Shown piece after piece: positions 1 to 9,383 of a DNA stretch of 64,000 nucleotides. Source of the stretch: Desulfomicrobium orale DSM 12838 (lineage in GTDB: Bacteria > Desulfobacterota > Desulfovibrionia > Desulfovibrionales > Desulfomicrobiaceae); the NCBI RefSeq assembly GCF_001553625.1, contig NZ_CP014230.1:682001-746000 (forward strand), given 5' to 3'. The notes under the pieces are model-generated. The model ran no database searches. It saw only the letters and a program-made list of their open reading frames with translations, and was not told the DNA's origin. The position numbers and the translations under genes are program-made. The stretch's first letter is position 1; every line of letters begins with the position of its first letter.

Positions 1-2
1 AG

Positions 3-377
3 ATGCTTGGAAGAATCGTTGCGAACACTGGAATGAGTTTATTTTCTTGGGGTGAAAACATTGTAATTATTATAGAAAAACAAAACGAAGGCACTACAAT
101 TGTCGGGATAGAGTCATCTCTCAAGTTGGGGATAAATGTTGCCGGGGCACATCGCCATCAAAAAAACTTTAATGAAATTATATCTGCACTAAGTAAGCGC
201 CTTAAAAAAAATACTCATCTTCTTAAAAAAGAAGATGACTGGAAAAATAGATCCTTTGACAACGCAATTGCAATACTCCAGTCGGCTAGAGATGGGTCCG
301 TGGAGGAAATGCACTCTGCATGCGAACGAGTTGCACGAGGACTTATGCAGATAAAGGCTAGGCACAGGCCTCATTAA
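3..377 (+). CDS. Hypothetical protein, C-terminus replaced by an IS insertion; may begin upstream of the window
   Basis: I do not recognise this family. The 124-codon frame has no signal peptide or clear membrane segment; it has a hydrophobic beta-like N-terminal half and a lysine-rich centre. It is markedly AT-rich compared with the genes that follow, which suggests a different origin. The last four residues (HRPH) and the stop are read from the left end of the IS element starting at 362. If the element and one CTAG copy are removed, the frame runs from codon 360 into 1207 and ends LSQTDGPKQ at a TAG at 1235-1237, so only a short tail has been lost. The ATG at position 3 sits against the window edge, so the true N-terminus may lie outside. 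Confidence 0.5.
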   Translation: MLGRIVANTGMSLFSWGENIVIIIEKQNEGTTIVGIESSLKLGINVAGAHRHQKNFNEIISALSKRLKKNTHLLKKEDDWKNRSFDNAIAILQSARDGSVEEMHSACERVARGLMQIKARHRPH

Positions 378-1206
378 TTGAGATAGAAAATGACGGAAGC
401 GGCGAGGCACAGAGCTGAAAAGAAGGTATGCGCGCAGCGGTCATAACGCATGGCTATTCTGCGCCAGTCCTTGATCCTGCCAAACATGATCTCGATCTTG
501 TGCCGCTGTTTATACAGATCTTTATCGTACGGGCAGGGTCTCTTCCGGCTCCTTCTGGGCGGGATGCAGGGCGTAATGCCTCTGGCGCACAGGGCGTCAC
601 GGAACCAGTCGGCGTCGTAACCACGGTCCGCCAGAAGCTCCCTGGCCTCAGGCAAAGCATCTATGGCGTCCATAAGCAGGGCGGCTCCTTTGTAGTCGCT
701 CACCTGGCCTTCTGTGAGCTTCATGACCAGGGGCCTGCCGTGGCCGTCGCAAAGGGCATGGAGTTTGGAGTTCAGACCGCCCTTTGTGCGTCCGATGCAG
801 CGGGAAAGAGCCCTTTTTTGAGCAAACTGGCGGCGGTTCGATGCGCCTTGAGGTGGGTTGCATCGATCATCACCTGGCCATCCTGTCCCGCTGTTTTTGC
901 CAATTCGGTAAAAATATTGTTGAAGACGCCCATCCGGCTCCAGCGCAAAAAACGATTGTACAGTGTCTTGTACGGGCCATACTCGCGCGGCGCATCTTTC
1001 CACTGCAGGCCATGTTTGATGACATAAATGATGCCGCTGATGACTTTCCGGTCATCGACCCGCGGAATACCATGTGAACGTGGAAAGAAGGGCTTGATAT
1101 GCTCCAGTTGTTCGGCAGAAAGGTAGAAAAGTTGGCTCATGGCGTCCTCCCTGAGCACAACTAACCAACTTTCCTGATTTTTACAATTAATGAGGCCTGA
1201 GCCTAG
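362..1206 (-). mobile_element. IS5-family insertion sequence, copy A (845 bp)
   Basis: The element is bounded by imperfect inverted repeats that share the core AGGCCTCATTAATTG at the left end and its complement at the right end. CTAG lies at both outer edges (358-361 and 1203-1206), consistent with duplication of a CTAG or central TA target. It carries one two-frame transposase on the minus strand. It is the same length (845 bp) and about 95% identical in protein to copy B at 15227-16071, in opposite orientation. Confidence 0.9.
374..1140 (-). CDS. IS5-family DDE transposase, two overlapping frames (copy A)
   Basis: The first frame runs 1140 to 772 (start MSQLFYLS) and carries the N-terminal transposase region ending with the first catalytic aspartate in MIDATHLKAH. 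The second frame ends at 374 and carries LADRGYDAD (second Asp) and the C-terminal Glu region (HKIEIMFGRIKDWRR). The second frame lies in -1 relative to the first, and the overlap contains a six-A run followed by GGG. This is the usual layout for IS5-type elements that make the full transposase by -1 frameshifting. No lesions are visible, so it may be active. Confidence 0.85.
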
Positions 1207-1300
1207 GCTAAGCCAAACAGACGGGCCAAAACAATAGGCCTTGGGGTATTGTGATAAGCGCAACACCCTTTAGAGTGTGAGGCCACGTCCAGATTCCGTC

Positions 1301-3139
1301 TCAGATAATGCCGCGCAGCGGACCTCCCGTCAGGGCCAGTTCGTCCACTCTCTTCTCGATCTCCGGCACATCGGTCAGTGGCGGCGCATGGTATGTCTTC
1401 AGACGGGCGTCCAGAACCATGTTCCGGCAGCCCCAGTGCTTGCAGCGGGTAAAGGCGAAAAGGCCGTAGGTGTCTGTCGCCGGGTCCGAACGAGTAAAGG
1501 TCACCCACAGAAAATTTTCCCATGATCCGCCTGTAAATTCCACATCATCCACCACCACCACCAGCGGAAAGCCGTCCAGACCTTCCATTTTTTCCAGCAC
1601 GCGGCACAAATGCTCCATGCCGGGGTCGTGTGTGTCCCGTTCCATGCCGTGACGCGGCCCCTCAAGCAGCAGGATTCCCGGCGCAAAACAACGCACCTCG
1701 CCGAACCCATCCGGCAGAGGCAAGTCCCTGGGCGACTGCGTATCGAGAGTTCGTTTGGGGCGTCCGGCAGCGGTCCACAGCGCCTTGGAGCCTTGATTCA
1801 GGCTGATGCCGGAATAGTCCAACGTGTCCATGGTAGTGCGGGTGATGAAATGCAGGTCGCGTGACAAATCCAGCCGCTCCAGCACATGCCGGAAGAACTC
1901 CGGCACCCGGTGGCAGGAAAGCCCCGGCGCGTCCTCGCGGGCAGCCATGATCACGTACTTGGACAGAGAGGTCTGGGTCGTCCCCAGCAGGGACAGGCCA
2001 TTGGTGATGAGCTCCTGAGGCTGGCGGTCGGCCGCGTAGGGCACATAGCGTTCGCTGCCCACGGCCAGCAGAAGAGGGTGCACCCCTGCGGCGTCCACGG
2101 CATGTACTTCGTGCACGCCGCTGAAGACCTGCGGGACCAGTCCGGCCGTCAGTTCGTGGATGAACGTCCCGAACATGGTGTCTTCCTGGGGCGGCCGGCC
2201 AACGGTGGTGAATGGCCAGACGGCGTCCGCACGATGATGTACGCATTCCACTCGCATGACCGGAAAGTCGTGCGCCAGACTGTAGTAGCCCAGATGATCG
2301 CCAAAAGGGCCTTCGGGTTTCTGGACTCCGGGAATGATGCTTCCTTCAATGCAGAAATCGCCCTCAGCTAGGACGGGCAGCCCGCCCGGACGCCGGATCA
2401 TGGGGATGCGATGCCCGCCCAGCACTCCGGCGAACAGAATCTCGGCGATACCCTCGGGCAGAGGCATGATGGCAGCCAGAGTCATGGCCGGAGGCCCGCC
2501 CACAAAGACATTCACGGGTAGCGCCTGCCCCCGCTCGATGGCCTGGGCATGATGGGGGCCGATACCGCGATGAATCTGATAATGCAGCCCGACTTCACGG
2601 TCCGGCAGGTACTCGTTGCCCGAAAGCTGCACCCGGTACATGCCCAGATTGGACCCCATGAATCCCGGCCGGGCCGGGCTTTCGGTGTAGACCAGGGGCA
2701 ACGTCACATAGGCGCCGCCGTCCCCGGGCCAGGAAACCAGCTGCGGCAGGCGCGAAATGGTCGTCTGCCGGGCCATGGACGGACCGTCGTGAACGACCTT
2801 GGGCAGCGTGTGCCAGCCGGCCAGAGCCAGTTCCGGCCAGAGGCGGGGCCGCTTCAATATGCCGACCGGATCCGCCTTGGCCGCGAAGAGAGCTTCCACC
2901 CGGCGCAAGGTGGAACGGAAAATATATTTCGTGCGCTCCAGCGTGCCAAAAATATTGGCAGCCATGGGAAAATCCGAGCCCTTCACCCGGCTGAACAAAA
3001 GAGCCGGACCTCCAGCCCGGAAAACGCGGCGCTGGATGGCTCCGGCCTCCAGATAGGGGTCAACGGGCCGATCGATACGGATCAACCGGCCGGTACGCTC
3101 CAGATCGTCCAGGCAGGACTTCAGGGTGCGATAGATCAT
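1301..3139 (-). CDS. ubiD: UbiD-family decarboxylase (prenylated-FMN dependent)
   Basis: This 612-residue protein belongs to the UbiD family of reversible (de)carboxylases that use prenylated FMN made by UbiX. The diagnostic stretch KPEGPFGDHLGYYS is present around residue 280, with EGDFCIEGSI just before it. The C-terminal half ends with the usual TDVPEIEKRVDEL helix. It is longer than E. coli UbiD (about 500 residues), as many anaerobe members are. The substrate could be 4-hydroxybenzoate-type quinone precursors or another aromatic acid; no ubiX or ubiA lies nearby, so the pathway is not settled. The ATG is preceded by a GGAG box. It follows fxsA on the same strand after a 57-base gap and is probably the last gene of the purA-holB-serB-fxsA run. 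Confidence 0.85.
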   Translation of the reverse strand: MIYRTLKSCLDDLERTGRLIRIDRPVDPYLEAGAIQRRVFRAGGPALLFSRVKGSDFPMAANIFGTLERTKYIFRSTLRRVEALFAAKADPVGILKRPRLWPELALAGWHTLPKVVHDGPSMARQTTISRLPQLVSWPGDGGAYVTLPLVYTESPARPGFMGSNLGMYRVQLSGNEYLPDREVGLHYQIHRGIGPHHAQAIERGQALPVNVFVGGPPAMTLAAIMPLPEGIAEILFAGVLGGHRIPMIRRPGGLPVLAEGDFCIEGSIIPGVQKPEGPFGDHLGYYSLAHDFPVMRVECVHHRADAVWPFTTVGRPPQEDTMFGTFIHELTAGLVPQVFSGVHEVHAVDAAGVHPLLLAVGSERYVPYAADRQPQELITNGLSLLGTTQTSLSKYVIMAAREDAPGLSCHRVPEFFRHVLERLDLSRDLHFITRTTMDTLDYSGISLNQGSKALWTAAGRPKRTLDTQSPRDLPLPDGFGEVRCFAPGILLLEGPRHGMERDTHDPGMEHLCRVLEKMEGLDGFPLVVVVDDVEFTGGSWENFLWVTFTRSDPATDTYGLFAFTRCKHWGCRNMVLDARLKTYHAPPLTDVPEIEKRVDELALTGGPLRGII

Positions 3140-3196
3140 GATTGCTCCGGAAATACCGCCGAAGCGCTTCCCCAGCGCCTCCGCAGCCGTTCTGTC

Positions 3197-3589
3197 TTAC
3201 CGGTCGAACCTGATGTGCACGTCGGGACTCTGCCGCCACTGATCGAACTTCTTCCGGAGCCAGCGTTTGAACATATTGCGCGGCCCGGGCAAAAGCATCA
3301 GCAGGGCGGCGATGTCCGTCAGAAACCCGGGAGTGATCAGACAGATGCCGGATACAAGAATGAGCAGACCGTCGAGAAGCTCCTCGGCCGGCATGAAGCC
3401 CTGAGCCAGAGTTTCACGGATGCGCAGCATGGTCGCAAGCCCCTGGAGCTTGGCCAGGGCCGCCCCGGCCAGGGCGGTCAGAAACACCAGCAGAATGGTG
3501 GGGATGAAACCCATGACCCGGCCCATGGTGATCAGCACATAGAGTTCCGCCGCAGGCACGGCGATGAAAAGCAGCAGCAGTTTGCCCAT
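3197..3589 (-). CDS. fxsA: FxsA-family membrane protein
   Basis: This 130-residue protein matches the FxsA family (suppressor of F-exclusion of phage T7 in E. coli). It is a small inner-membrane protein with an N-terminal hydrophobic helix (MGKLLLLFIAVPAAEL), a second around residues 25-45, and the conserved segment DGLLILVSGICLITPGFLTD near residues 73-92. The C-terminus is basic and probably cytoplasmic. Its start codon overlaps the serB stop by one base (TGATG), which indicates translational coupling. The cellular role of the family outside phage exclusion is not known. Confidence 0.85.
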   Translation of the reverse strand: MGKLLLLFIAVPAAELYVLITMGRVMGFIPTILLVFLTALAGAALAKLQGLATMLRIRETLAQGFMPAEELLDGLLILVSGICLITPGFLTDIAALLMLLPGPRNMFKRWLRKKFDQWRQSPDVHIRFDR

Positions 3590-4824
3590 CAGTCCTCCCT
3601 GGCGTCCGAGTGCTCGAAAGTCTCGCGGTCCCGCAGGCCCAGAAAATAGAGCACGCCGTCCAGCCCCATGTTGGAAATGGCCTGACCCGCGCCCTGCCGG
3701 ACCACCGGCTTGGCGTGAAAGGCGATGCCCAGCCCGGCCACATCGAGCATGGGCAGGTCGTTGGCGCCGTCGCCCACGGCAATGACCTGGGCCAGAGAAA
3801 TATGCTCCTTGGCCGCGATTTCCCGGAGCAGCCGGGCCTTGCCCTGCCCGTCCACGATCTCTCCTGCCAGCCCGCCGGTGAGTGCGCCGTCTCGTATCTC
3901 CAGCTCGTTGGCATAGACGTAGTCAATGCCCAGGCGTTCCTGCAGACAGCGGCCGAAATATCCGAACCCGCCGGACAGAATGGCGATGATGTAGCCCAGA
4001 TTCTTCAGGGTGCGCACCAGACGCTCGGCGCCTTCGGTCAGCGGCAGGGCCGCCGCCACTTCAGCCAGCACCGATTCAGGCAGGCCCTTCAGCAGACTGA
4101 CCCGCTTGCGCAGACTCCGGGAGAAATCCAGCTCTCCGCGCATGGCCCGTTCGGTGATGGCGGCCACTTCTTCGCCTACCCCGGCCCGCTTGGCCAATTC
4201 GTCGATGACTTCGGTCCGGATCAGCGTGGAATCCATGTCAAAGCAGACCAGACGGCGAATGCGGCGGAAGGCGTTGTCTTCCTGAAAACCGATATCGATG
4301 GCCTGCTCCCGCGAAAGCTCCAGCAGGGCCGCACGCATGGCCGAAATATCTACAGGTGTGCCGCGCACGGAAAACTCCACGCAGGAGCGCGGCATGGCCG
4401 GAGGATGGACGAAGGACCGGCGGCCGGAAAGACGGTTGATGCCGTCGATGCTCAGCCCGTGCCCGGTGATGATCCGGGCCAGGCTTTCGAGGTTGGCCGC
4501 GGAGATGGTCCGCCCCAGCAGGGTCAGGATATAGCGTTTGCGGCCCTGCATGGCGACCCAGCTTTCGTAGTCGTCCTCGGACACGGGCGTGAACTTGAGG
4601 TTCAGGCCCTGATGATGGGCCCAGAACAGCAGATCCTTGAGCACCGGCGATCCCGCCTCCTGTCCGGGTACCTCAACGAGCACGCCGAGGGACAGGTCAT
4701 TGTGGATGACGGACTGGCAGATGTCGAGGATGGTCACTCCAGCGGCTGCGAACCGAGCCATGAGTTCAGCCAGAAGGCCGTCCCGGTCCGTGCCGGAAAT
4801 CTGGATGAGGATGATTTCACGCAT
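3589..4824 (-). CDS. serB: Phosphoserine phosphatase SerB with N-terminal ACT domains
   Basis: It catalyses the last step of serine synthesis, dephosphorylating phosphoserine. Residues 1 to about 170 form two ACT-like modules (start MREIILIQISGTDRDG), usually amino-acid sensing. The HAD domain follows: motif I FDMDSTLI at about 195-202, motif II LSGGFGYF near 290, and motif III with the catalytic lysine followed by VGDGANDLPM. At 411 residues it is typical of the ACT-SerB subgroup. A 131-base gap with no recognised signal separates its start from the upstream holB stop, so it may share the purA-holB transcript or have its own start. Confidence 0.93.
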   Translation of the reverse strand: MREIILIQISGTDRDGLLAELMARFAAAGVTILDICQSVIHNDLSLGVLVEVPGQEAGSPVLKDLLFWAHHQGLNLKFTPVSEDDYESWVAMQGRKRYILTLLGRTISAANLESLARIITGHGLSIDGINRLSGRRSFVHPPAMPRSCVEFSVRGTPVDISAMRAALLELSREQAIDIGFQEDNAFRRIRRLVCFDMDSTLIRTEVIDELAKRAGVGEEVAAITERAMRGELDFSRSLRKRVSLLKGLPESVLAEVAAALPLTEGAERLVRTLKNLGYIIAILSGGFGYFGRCLQERLGIDYVYANELEIRDGALTGGLAGEIVDGQGKARLLREIAAKEHISLAQVIAVGDGANDLPMLDVAGLGIAFHAKPVVRQGAGQAISNMGLDGVLYFLGLRDRETFEHSDARED

Positions 4825-4955
4825 GGTCGTTCCGCGAGGGATTCACAGAGTTGCCACATGAAAGATGATATGGACAATGCGCTCGCGGACTGGACTCTGG
4901 TTCAGGCGGGTATCCGGATATGCCCGATTCACGCATGACAAGCCCCGATGACCAT

Positions 4956-5801
4956 TCACACCCGCCCATGCGCCAGACTCCACAGGCGAACGGCCGTCCA
5001 CTCCAGAACCAAGCCGGAATTGGCTCCGGCCGCAAGGCTTTCCTGAGCGCTGTCGGCGATGACTCCAGCCCGGCGCGCGGCGGTAGCGTCCAGACGGGAC
5101 AGCAGATGGGCCAAATCCGTCTGCGGTGCGCCGTAGCCGGTCTGAACCAGAGAACGCTGAACTTCACCCAGTATGCGTCCGGCCAGCGGCGCATCCACAC
5201 CACCCTTTTTTGCGGTCCATTCCAGAAAAGCGCCCCGGCCGGACTGGATGAACCCGCTCAGGGCCCGCATCCAGTCCCGCAGTTCCGGGTCTTCCCGGTC
5301 CGCCCTGGGCCAGCGCAACGTCAGGGTAAAGCTGCGCGAGACCAGAGTCGGCAGCAGCACCTCCCGGCTGGGGGCCAGCAGGACAAAGACGTTGCCGGGG
5401 CAGGGTTCTTCCAGGGATTTGAGCAGGGCGTTGGCTGACGGAGCTTCCAGAACCTGGGCCTCGGCCAGGATGACAACCCGGCGGCCGGAGCCGGATGGCG
5501 GGTCGCTCAGCGTGGAGCGGATTTCACGGATGTCCTCCACCTTGATGAAGACTTCCCCGCCGTCCAGCAGTATCAGGTCGCGAAAGGCGTTGCCCTGAAT
5601 CTGCGTACAGATGGGACACGCACCGCATGGCGGCCGTTCTGCCCGGCAGTTCAACAGCGCCGTCCAGAACAGGCCGAAACCGAGACGTTCACCTGCCGTA
5701 CCGCCCTCCAGCAGCAGCGAATTGGGCGGATGCGCGGCCAGGCGCTCCAGAAATCCGCCGATCCGGGGCTGGCCGCTCAAAGTGGAGTCCCACAGGGGCA
5801 T
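4956..5801 (-). CDS. holB: DNA polymerase III delta-prime subunit
   Basis: Delta-prime is the stator subunit of the clamp loader. The product (281 residues from the ATG at 5801) has the zinc-module cysteines CRAERPPCGACPIC near residue 50 and the sensor-type motif ALLKSLEEP typical of clamp-loader subunits. The Walker A region (EGGTAGERLG) is degenerate, as expected for delta-prime. The frame is open further upstream, but that part overlaps purA and has no family similarity. The ATG at 5801, five bases after the purA stop, fits a coupled operon. Confidence 0.85.
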   Translation of the reverse strand: MPLWDSTLSGQPRIGGFLERLAAHPPNSLLLEGGTAGERLGFGLFWTALLNCRAERPPCGACPICTQIQGNAFRDLILLDGGEVFIKVEDIREIRSTLSDPPSGSGRRVVILAEAQVLEAPSANALLKSLEEPCPGNVFVLLAPSREVLLPTLVSRSFTLTLRWPRADREDPELRDWMRALSGFIQSGRGAFLEWTAKKGGVDAPLAGRILGEVQRSLVQTGYGAPQTDLAHLLSRLDATAARRAGVIADSAQESLAAGANSGLVLEWTAVRLWSLAHGRV

Positions 5802-5805
5802 GGCA

Positions 5806-7080
5806 TCAGCGCAGAATGGTCTGATCCCGGTCCGGTCCCACAGAGACAATGCGCACGGGGATGCCCAGAAGCTCCTCGATACGGCCGATATAGTCGCGGG
5901 CGGCCTGCGGCAGATCGCCGTAGGCGCGGCAGCCGGAAATATCCCCGGTCCAGCCGGGCATGGTCTCGTAGACGGGCTCCACGTGGGCCATGGCATTCTC
6001 TTCCTGCGGCGGATACGCCAGCTCGGCCCCCTTGTAGTGGTAGGCCACGCACAGGCGCAGTTCATCCAGACCACCCAATACGTCGAGCTTGGTCAGGGCT
6101 ATTTCCGTCGGGCCGTTCAGACGCCGGGACTCGCGCAGCACCACCAGATCGAGCCAGCCGCAACGGCGCGGCCGCCCGGTGGTGGCTCCGAATTCCGCGC
6201 CCTGCTTCTGCATGTACTCGCCGGGGCCATCGGACAGCTCCGTAGGGAAAGGTCCCGCGCCCACCCGCGTGGTGTAGGCTTTGACGATGGCCACCACGCG
6301 GTCGAAGAGGCGCGGCGTACAGCCCGCTCCGGCCGAAGCGCTGCCAGCCACGGTATTGGAGGACGTCACGAAAGGATAGGTGCCGTGGTCGATGTCCAGA
6401 TGCGTGCCCTGAGCCCCCTCGAAGAGCACCCCGCGGTCCTGATGGGCCTGGATGGCCGCGGACACGTCGCCGAGGTAGGACGTAAGGCGTCTGGCCACGG
6501 GCAGAAGTTCGGCAAAAATATTTTCAGCGGACAGCGGCTCCTGACCGTACAGCCCGTGCAGCAGGGCGTTCTTCTCCACCAGGGCGTTTTCAATCTTGCG
6601 GCGGAGCAGGGCCTCGTCGGCCAGATCGGCCGCCCGGATGCCGATGCGCGCAGCCTTGTCCTCATAACACGGCCCGATGCCCCGGCCCGTGGTGCCGATC
6701 TTCTCGGATCCGCTTTTGAACTGTTCGCGGGCCGCATCGATGGCCCGGTGGTAAGGCATGATGATGTGCGTTTTCTTGCTGATGAGCAGCCGGGACGGGC
6801 TCACATCCACACCGGCTGCGGCCAGCCGGTCCAGTTCCTGGCAGAAGACGAAAGGATCCAGCACCACGCCGTTGCCGATGAGGCACAGTTTGTCCTGGTG
6901 CAGGATGCCTGACGGGATGAGGTGTAAAATGGTCTTCCTGCCTCCCACCACCAGCGTGTGCCCGGCGTTGTTCCCACCCTGAAACCGGGCGATGGCCCCG
7001 ACTTCCGTGGTCAGCAAATCGACGATCTTTCCTTTTCCCTCGTCGCCCCACTGGGCTCCCATGACTATGATGTTTGCCAT
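5806..7080 (-). CDS. purA: Adenylosuccinate synthetase
   Basis: PurA joins IMP and aspartate, using GTP, to make adenylosuccinate on the way to AMP. The 424-residue protein begins [21 protein letters not shown], which contains the GTP-binding loop and the catalytic Asp and His region; GNNAGHT and the C-terminal arginine-rich segment are also present. The start at 7080 is fixed by the conserved N-terminus and an AGGAG box just upstream. A good sigma-70-type promoter lies at 7139-7167. holB follows after four bases. Confidence 0.96.
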   Translation of the reverse strand: MANIIVMGAQWGDEGKGKIVDLLTTEVGAIARFQGGNNAGHTLVVGGRKTILHLIPSGILHQDKLCLIGNGVVLDPFVFCQELDRLAAAGVDVSPSRLLISKKTHIIMPYHRAIDAAREQFKSGSEKIGTTGRGIGPCYEDKAARIGIRAADLADEALLRRKIENALVEKNALLHGLYGQEPLSAENIFAELLPVARRLTSYLGDVSAAIQAHQDRGVLFEGAQGTHLDIDHGTYPFVTSSNTVAGSASAGAGCTPRLFDRVVAIVKAYTTRVGAGPFPTELSDGPGEYMQKQGAEFGATTGRPRRCGWLDLVVLRESRRLNGPTEIALTKLDVLGGLDELRLCVAYHYKGAELAYPPQEENAMAHVEPVYETMPGWTGDISGCRAYGDLPQAARDYIGRIEELLGIPVRIVSVGPDRDQTILR

Positions 7081-7138
7081 GAATCCGTTTCTCCTTGCTG
7101 GATGTGGCGCTCCTGAACGCAATGGCAAATGGCTTCTT

Positions 7139-7167
7139 TTCTTACGGGGGCGCGGGCAACGTGTCAA
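7139..7167 (-). promoter_or_regulatory. Sigma-70-type promoter of the purA operon
   Basis: On the minus strand there is a perfect -35 box TTGACA (7162-7167), a 17-base spacer and the -10 box TAAGAA (7139-7144). The purA start codon lies about 59 bases downstream. Confidence 0.6.
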
Positions 7168-7340
7168 TTTATACCGGCCTGAATGTCCATTTCCCCGCAC
7201 CCGGCACGACCCGGCAGCACGACCATGCGGCCACAGAAACGGATGTTCCGGCAGGGACTCACCGGCCCGGGAATGATGGCCGGATGGAAGTCAGTCAGTT
7301 CCCGGCATTCCGGCTCTCCGGACTTTGCCTTGTACTGCCC

Positions 7341-7382
7341 AAAAAACAGACCGGATCGCGGGCATTATCCGCAATCCGGCCT
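7341..7382 (-). terminator. Intrinsic terminator of the minCDE operon
   Basis: On the minus strand a stem of about 13 pairs (GGCCGGATTGCGG paired with CCGCGATCCGGTC, allowing G-U pairs) closes a short loop and is followed by TGTTTTTT. It lies about 60 bases past the minE stop. Confidence 0.7.
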
Positions 7383-7441
7383 GAAAACAGATCCGGGGCC
7401 AGACGCCCGGACCGTTCCTCCGGCGGGATTGTACCCGCCGG

Positions 7442-7693
7442 TCAGCGCTTGTCCGGCAGGGTGACGTTGAATTCCAGAACTTCGCAGTCTCCATCCCGGT
7501 TTACGTCCACCTTGATATGCTCCAGTTCCACATGCACGTATTTCTGCACCACCAGCAGAAGTTCCTGGCGCAGGCGCGGCAGGAATTCATAGCCGCCGTT
7601 CTGGGCCCGCTCGTGAGCCACGATGATCTGCAGGCGGTTCTTGGCCACCTCGGCGCTGCTTTTCTTGGAACGGAAGTAACTGAATATGCTCAT
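7442..7693 (-). CDS. minE: Cell division topological specificity factor MinE
   Basis: MinE stimulates MinD ATPase activity and sets up the oscillation that keeps the division septum at mid-cell. The 83-residue protein has the membrane-targeting start MSIFSYFRSKKSS, the anti-MinCD helix (AKNRLQIIVAHER) at about residues 17-29 and a C-terminal topological domain ending FNVTLPDKR. It starts two bases after the minD stop. It closes the minC-minD-minE operon. Confidence 0.95.
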   Translation of the reverse strand: MSIFSYFRSKKSSAEVAKNRLQIIVAHERAQNGGYEFLPRLRQELLLVVQKYVHVELEHIKVDVNRDGDCEVLEFNVTLPDKR

Positions 7694-7695
7694 GG

Positions 7696-8502
7696 TCAGC
7701 CTCCAAAAATGCGGGCGAAAAAGCCCTTCTTGGACGGCGTGACAAACCGGTGGGGCACATCTTCGCCCAGCAGGCGGGACACGGCATCGGCGTAGGCCTG
7801 GCCCGCGTCGCTCTCCTCGTCGAGAATGACCGGCTCGCCGGAATTGGATGCGGCCAGCACGGATTTGGACTCGGGAATGATGCCAAGCAGGGGAATGGCC
7901 AGAATTTCCTCCACATCGGCCACGCTGAGCATCTCGCCCCTGGCCACTCTTTCCGCGTCGTAACGGGTGAGGAGCAGATGCTCCTTCACGCTGCCGCCGT
8001 CCTTCACCTTCCTGGTCTTGCTCTGCAAAAGCCCCAGCACCCGGTCCGAATCCCGCACCGAGGACACTTCCGGGTTGGTCACCACAATGGCCTCGTCGGC
8101 AAAATGCATGGCCATGAGCGCGCCGTGCTCGATGCCCGCAGGCGAATCGCAGATGATGAAATCGAAGCGTCCGGACAGCTCGTCCAGCACCTTTTCCACG
8201 CCGTCCATACGCAGGGCTTCCTTGTCCTTGGTCTGGGACGCGGGCAGGATGTACAGATTCTCCGCGCGCTTGTCCCGGATCAGCGCCTGATGCAGCGTGG
8301 CGTCCCCCTGGATGACATTGACGAAATCATACACCACCCGGCGTTCGCAGCCCATGACGAGGTCGAGATTGCGCAGGCCCACGTCGAAATCGAGCACCGC
8401 CACCTGCATGCCCCGGCGGGCCAGTCCCGTGGCCAGAGACGCGCTGGACGTGGTTTTGCCCACTCCGCCCTTGCCTGAAGTCACAACGATGATTTTCCCC
8501 AC
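7696..8502 (-). CDS. minD: Septum site-determining ATPase MinD
   Basis: MinD is the membrane-binding ATPase that recruits MinC to the poles. The deviant Walker A motif GKGGVGKTT lies at the N-terminus, followed by DFDVGLRNLDLVMG and the CDSPAGIE switch region. The C-terminus ends in a basic amphipathic segment (SKKGFFARIFGG), the membrane-targeting sequence. I chose the GTG at 8502 because an AGGAGGG box sits immediately upstream of it. The frame could also open at a TTG at 8523, but the ribosome-binding site would then lie inside the gene. Length is then 268 residues, normal for the family. Confidence 0.93.
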   Translation of the reverse strand: MGKIIVVTSGKGGVGKTTSSASLATGLARRGMQVAVLDFDVGLRNLDLVMGCERRVVYDFVNVIQGDATLHQALIRDKRAENLYILPASQTKDKEALRMDGVEKVLDELSGRFDFIICDSPAGIEHGALMAMHFADEAIVVTNPEVSSVRDSDRVLGLLQSKTRKVKDGGSVKEHLLLTRYDAERVARGEMLSVADVEEILAIPLLGIIPESKSVLAASNSGEPVILDEESDAGQAYADAVSRLLGEDVPHRFVTPSKKGFFARIFGG

Positions 8503-8519
8503 AGTCCCTCCTGGTCCTG

Positions 8520-9191
8520 TCAAAATGATTCGATCAGCAGCTGCCGCCCGGCCAGACGGATCTGGGCCGGCCCGCCGAGCGTTTCCTGCGGCATATCTTC
8601 ACTGACCCGGTACAGCCCGGCCACGGAGACCAGTTCCGCGCGCAGTTCCCGGCAGAATATCCGCGCGCTTTCGTTGCCCATGACTCCGGCCAGGGCCCGG
8701 CCGCGCAGAGCGGCATACACATGGATATTTCCGTCGGAGATGACTTCCGCCCCCGGTCCGACGGGGGCGAGTACGATGAGATCCCGGCCCCGGGCGTATA
8801 TCTGCTGGCCGGAGCGCACGGGTTTGTCCACCACCAGGGTTTCATGACCCGCCTTCTCGCCGGAAGCGGGCCGGGCCGGAGACTGGCGTCCTTCCGGGAA
8901 CACTCCCAGATGAAGATTGGGAGCCAGGCGCTCGTGAAATTCGTTGCCGCCCTGAATGCCCACGGGCATCATCCCTTTTTCCCGCAGCAGGCGCACCAGC
9001 CCGGTCAGGTCCATCCCTTCGCGCAATTGGCCCAGAGCGGAAAAATCCACAATGACGGCCATGTTCCGGAAGAATTCCGGCGTTTCTCCCAGACGTTTCT
9101 CCACGTCGCGGGTCAAAACCGCCAGGTTGGTGGTCAGGGGGCGAAAGAGAGTACAGGGCGCGACCTTGCCCTTTATCTCGAAAGACGGCAC
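8520..9191 (-). CDS. minC: Septum site-determining protein MinC
   Basis: MinC is the FtsZ-assembly inhibitor recruited by MinD. The N-terminal domain begins VPSFEIKGKVAPCTLFRP, and the C-terminal beta-helix domain carries VRSGQQIYARGRDLIVL and GNIHVYAALRGRALAG, which bind MinD. The frame is open for another 55 codons upstream, but conservation starts at the GTG at 9191, giving 223 residues, the usual size. It is the first gene of minC-minD-minE. Confidence 0.92.
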   Translation of the reverse strand: MPSFEIKGKVAPCTLFRPLTTNLAVLTRDVEKRLGETPEFFRNMAVIVDFSALGQLREGMDLTGLVRLLREKGMMPVGIQGGNEFHERLAPNLHLGVFPEGRQSPARPASGEKAGHETLVVDKPVRSGQQIYARGRDLIVLAPVGPGAEVISDGNIHVYAALRGRALAGVMGNESARIFCRELRAELVSVAGLYRVSEDMPQETLGGPAQIRLAGRQLLIESF

Positions 9192-9383
9192 GGAACTATC
9201 CTTGAAATGAAAAGATGGCTGACGGCGGTCATGATGGGCCGGTGTACAGCCAGACTCCGCCAAGCACAAGGGCCGGGGGCGGGGCCTTTTTCCGCCGTTC
9301 GCTCCCGAACCGGCGAGCAACATGAAAAGACAAAGCCGCCGGCCGGAAGGCTCCATGCATTACAGCCCGGAATCACCAACGCC

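Larger units (their letters stand above)
7081..7441. other. Intergenic region between purA and minE
   Basis: This gap of about 360 bases holds the purA promoter (7139-7167), a terminator for the min genes (7341-7382) and a second small hairpin, GGCGGG-TACAAT-CCCGCC on the minus strand, at 7422-7439 directly after the minE stop. I see no supported gene in it. Confidence 0.6.
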
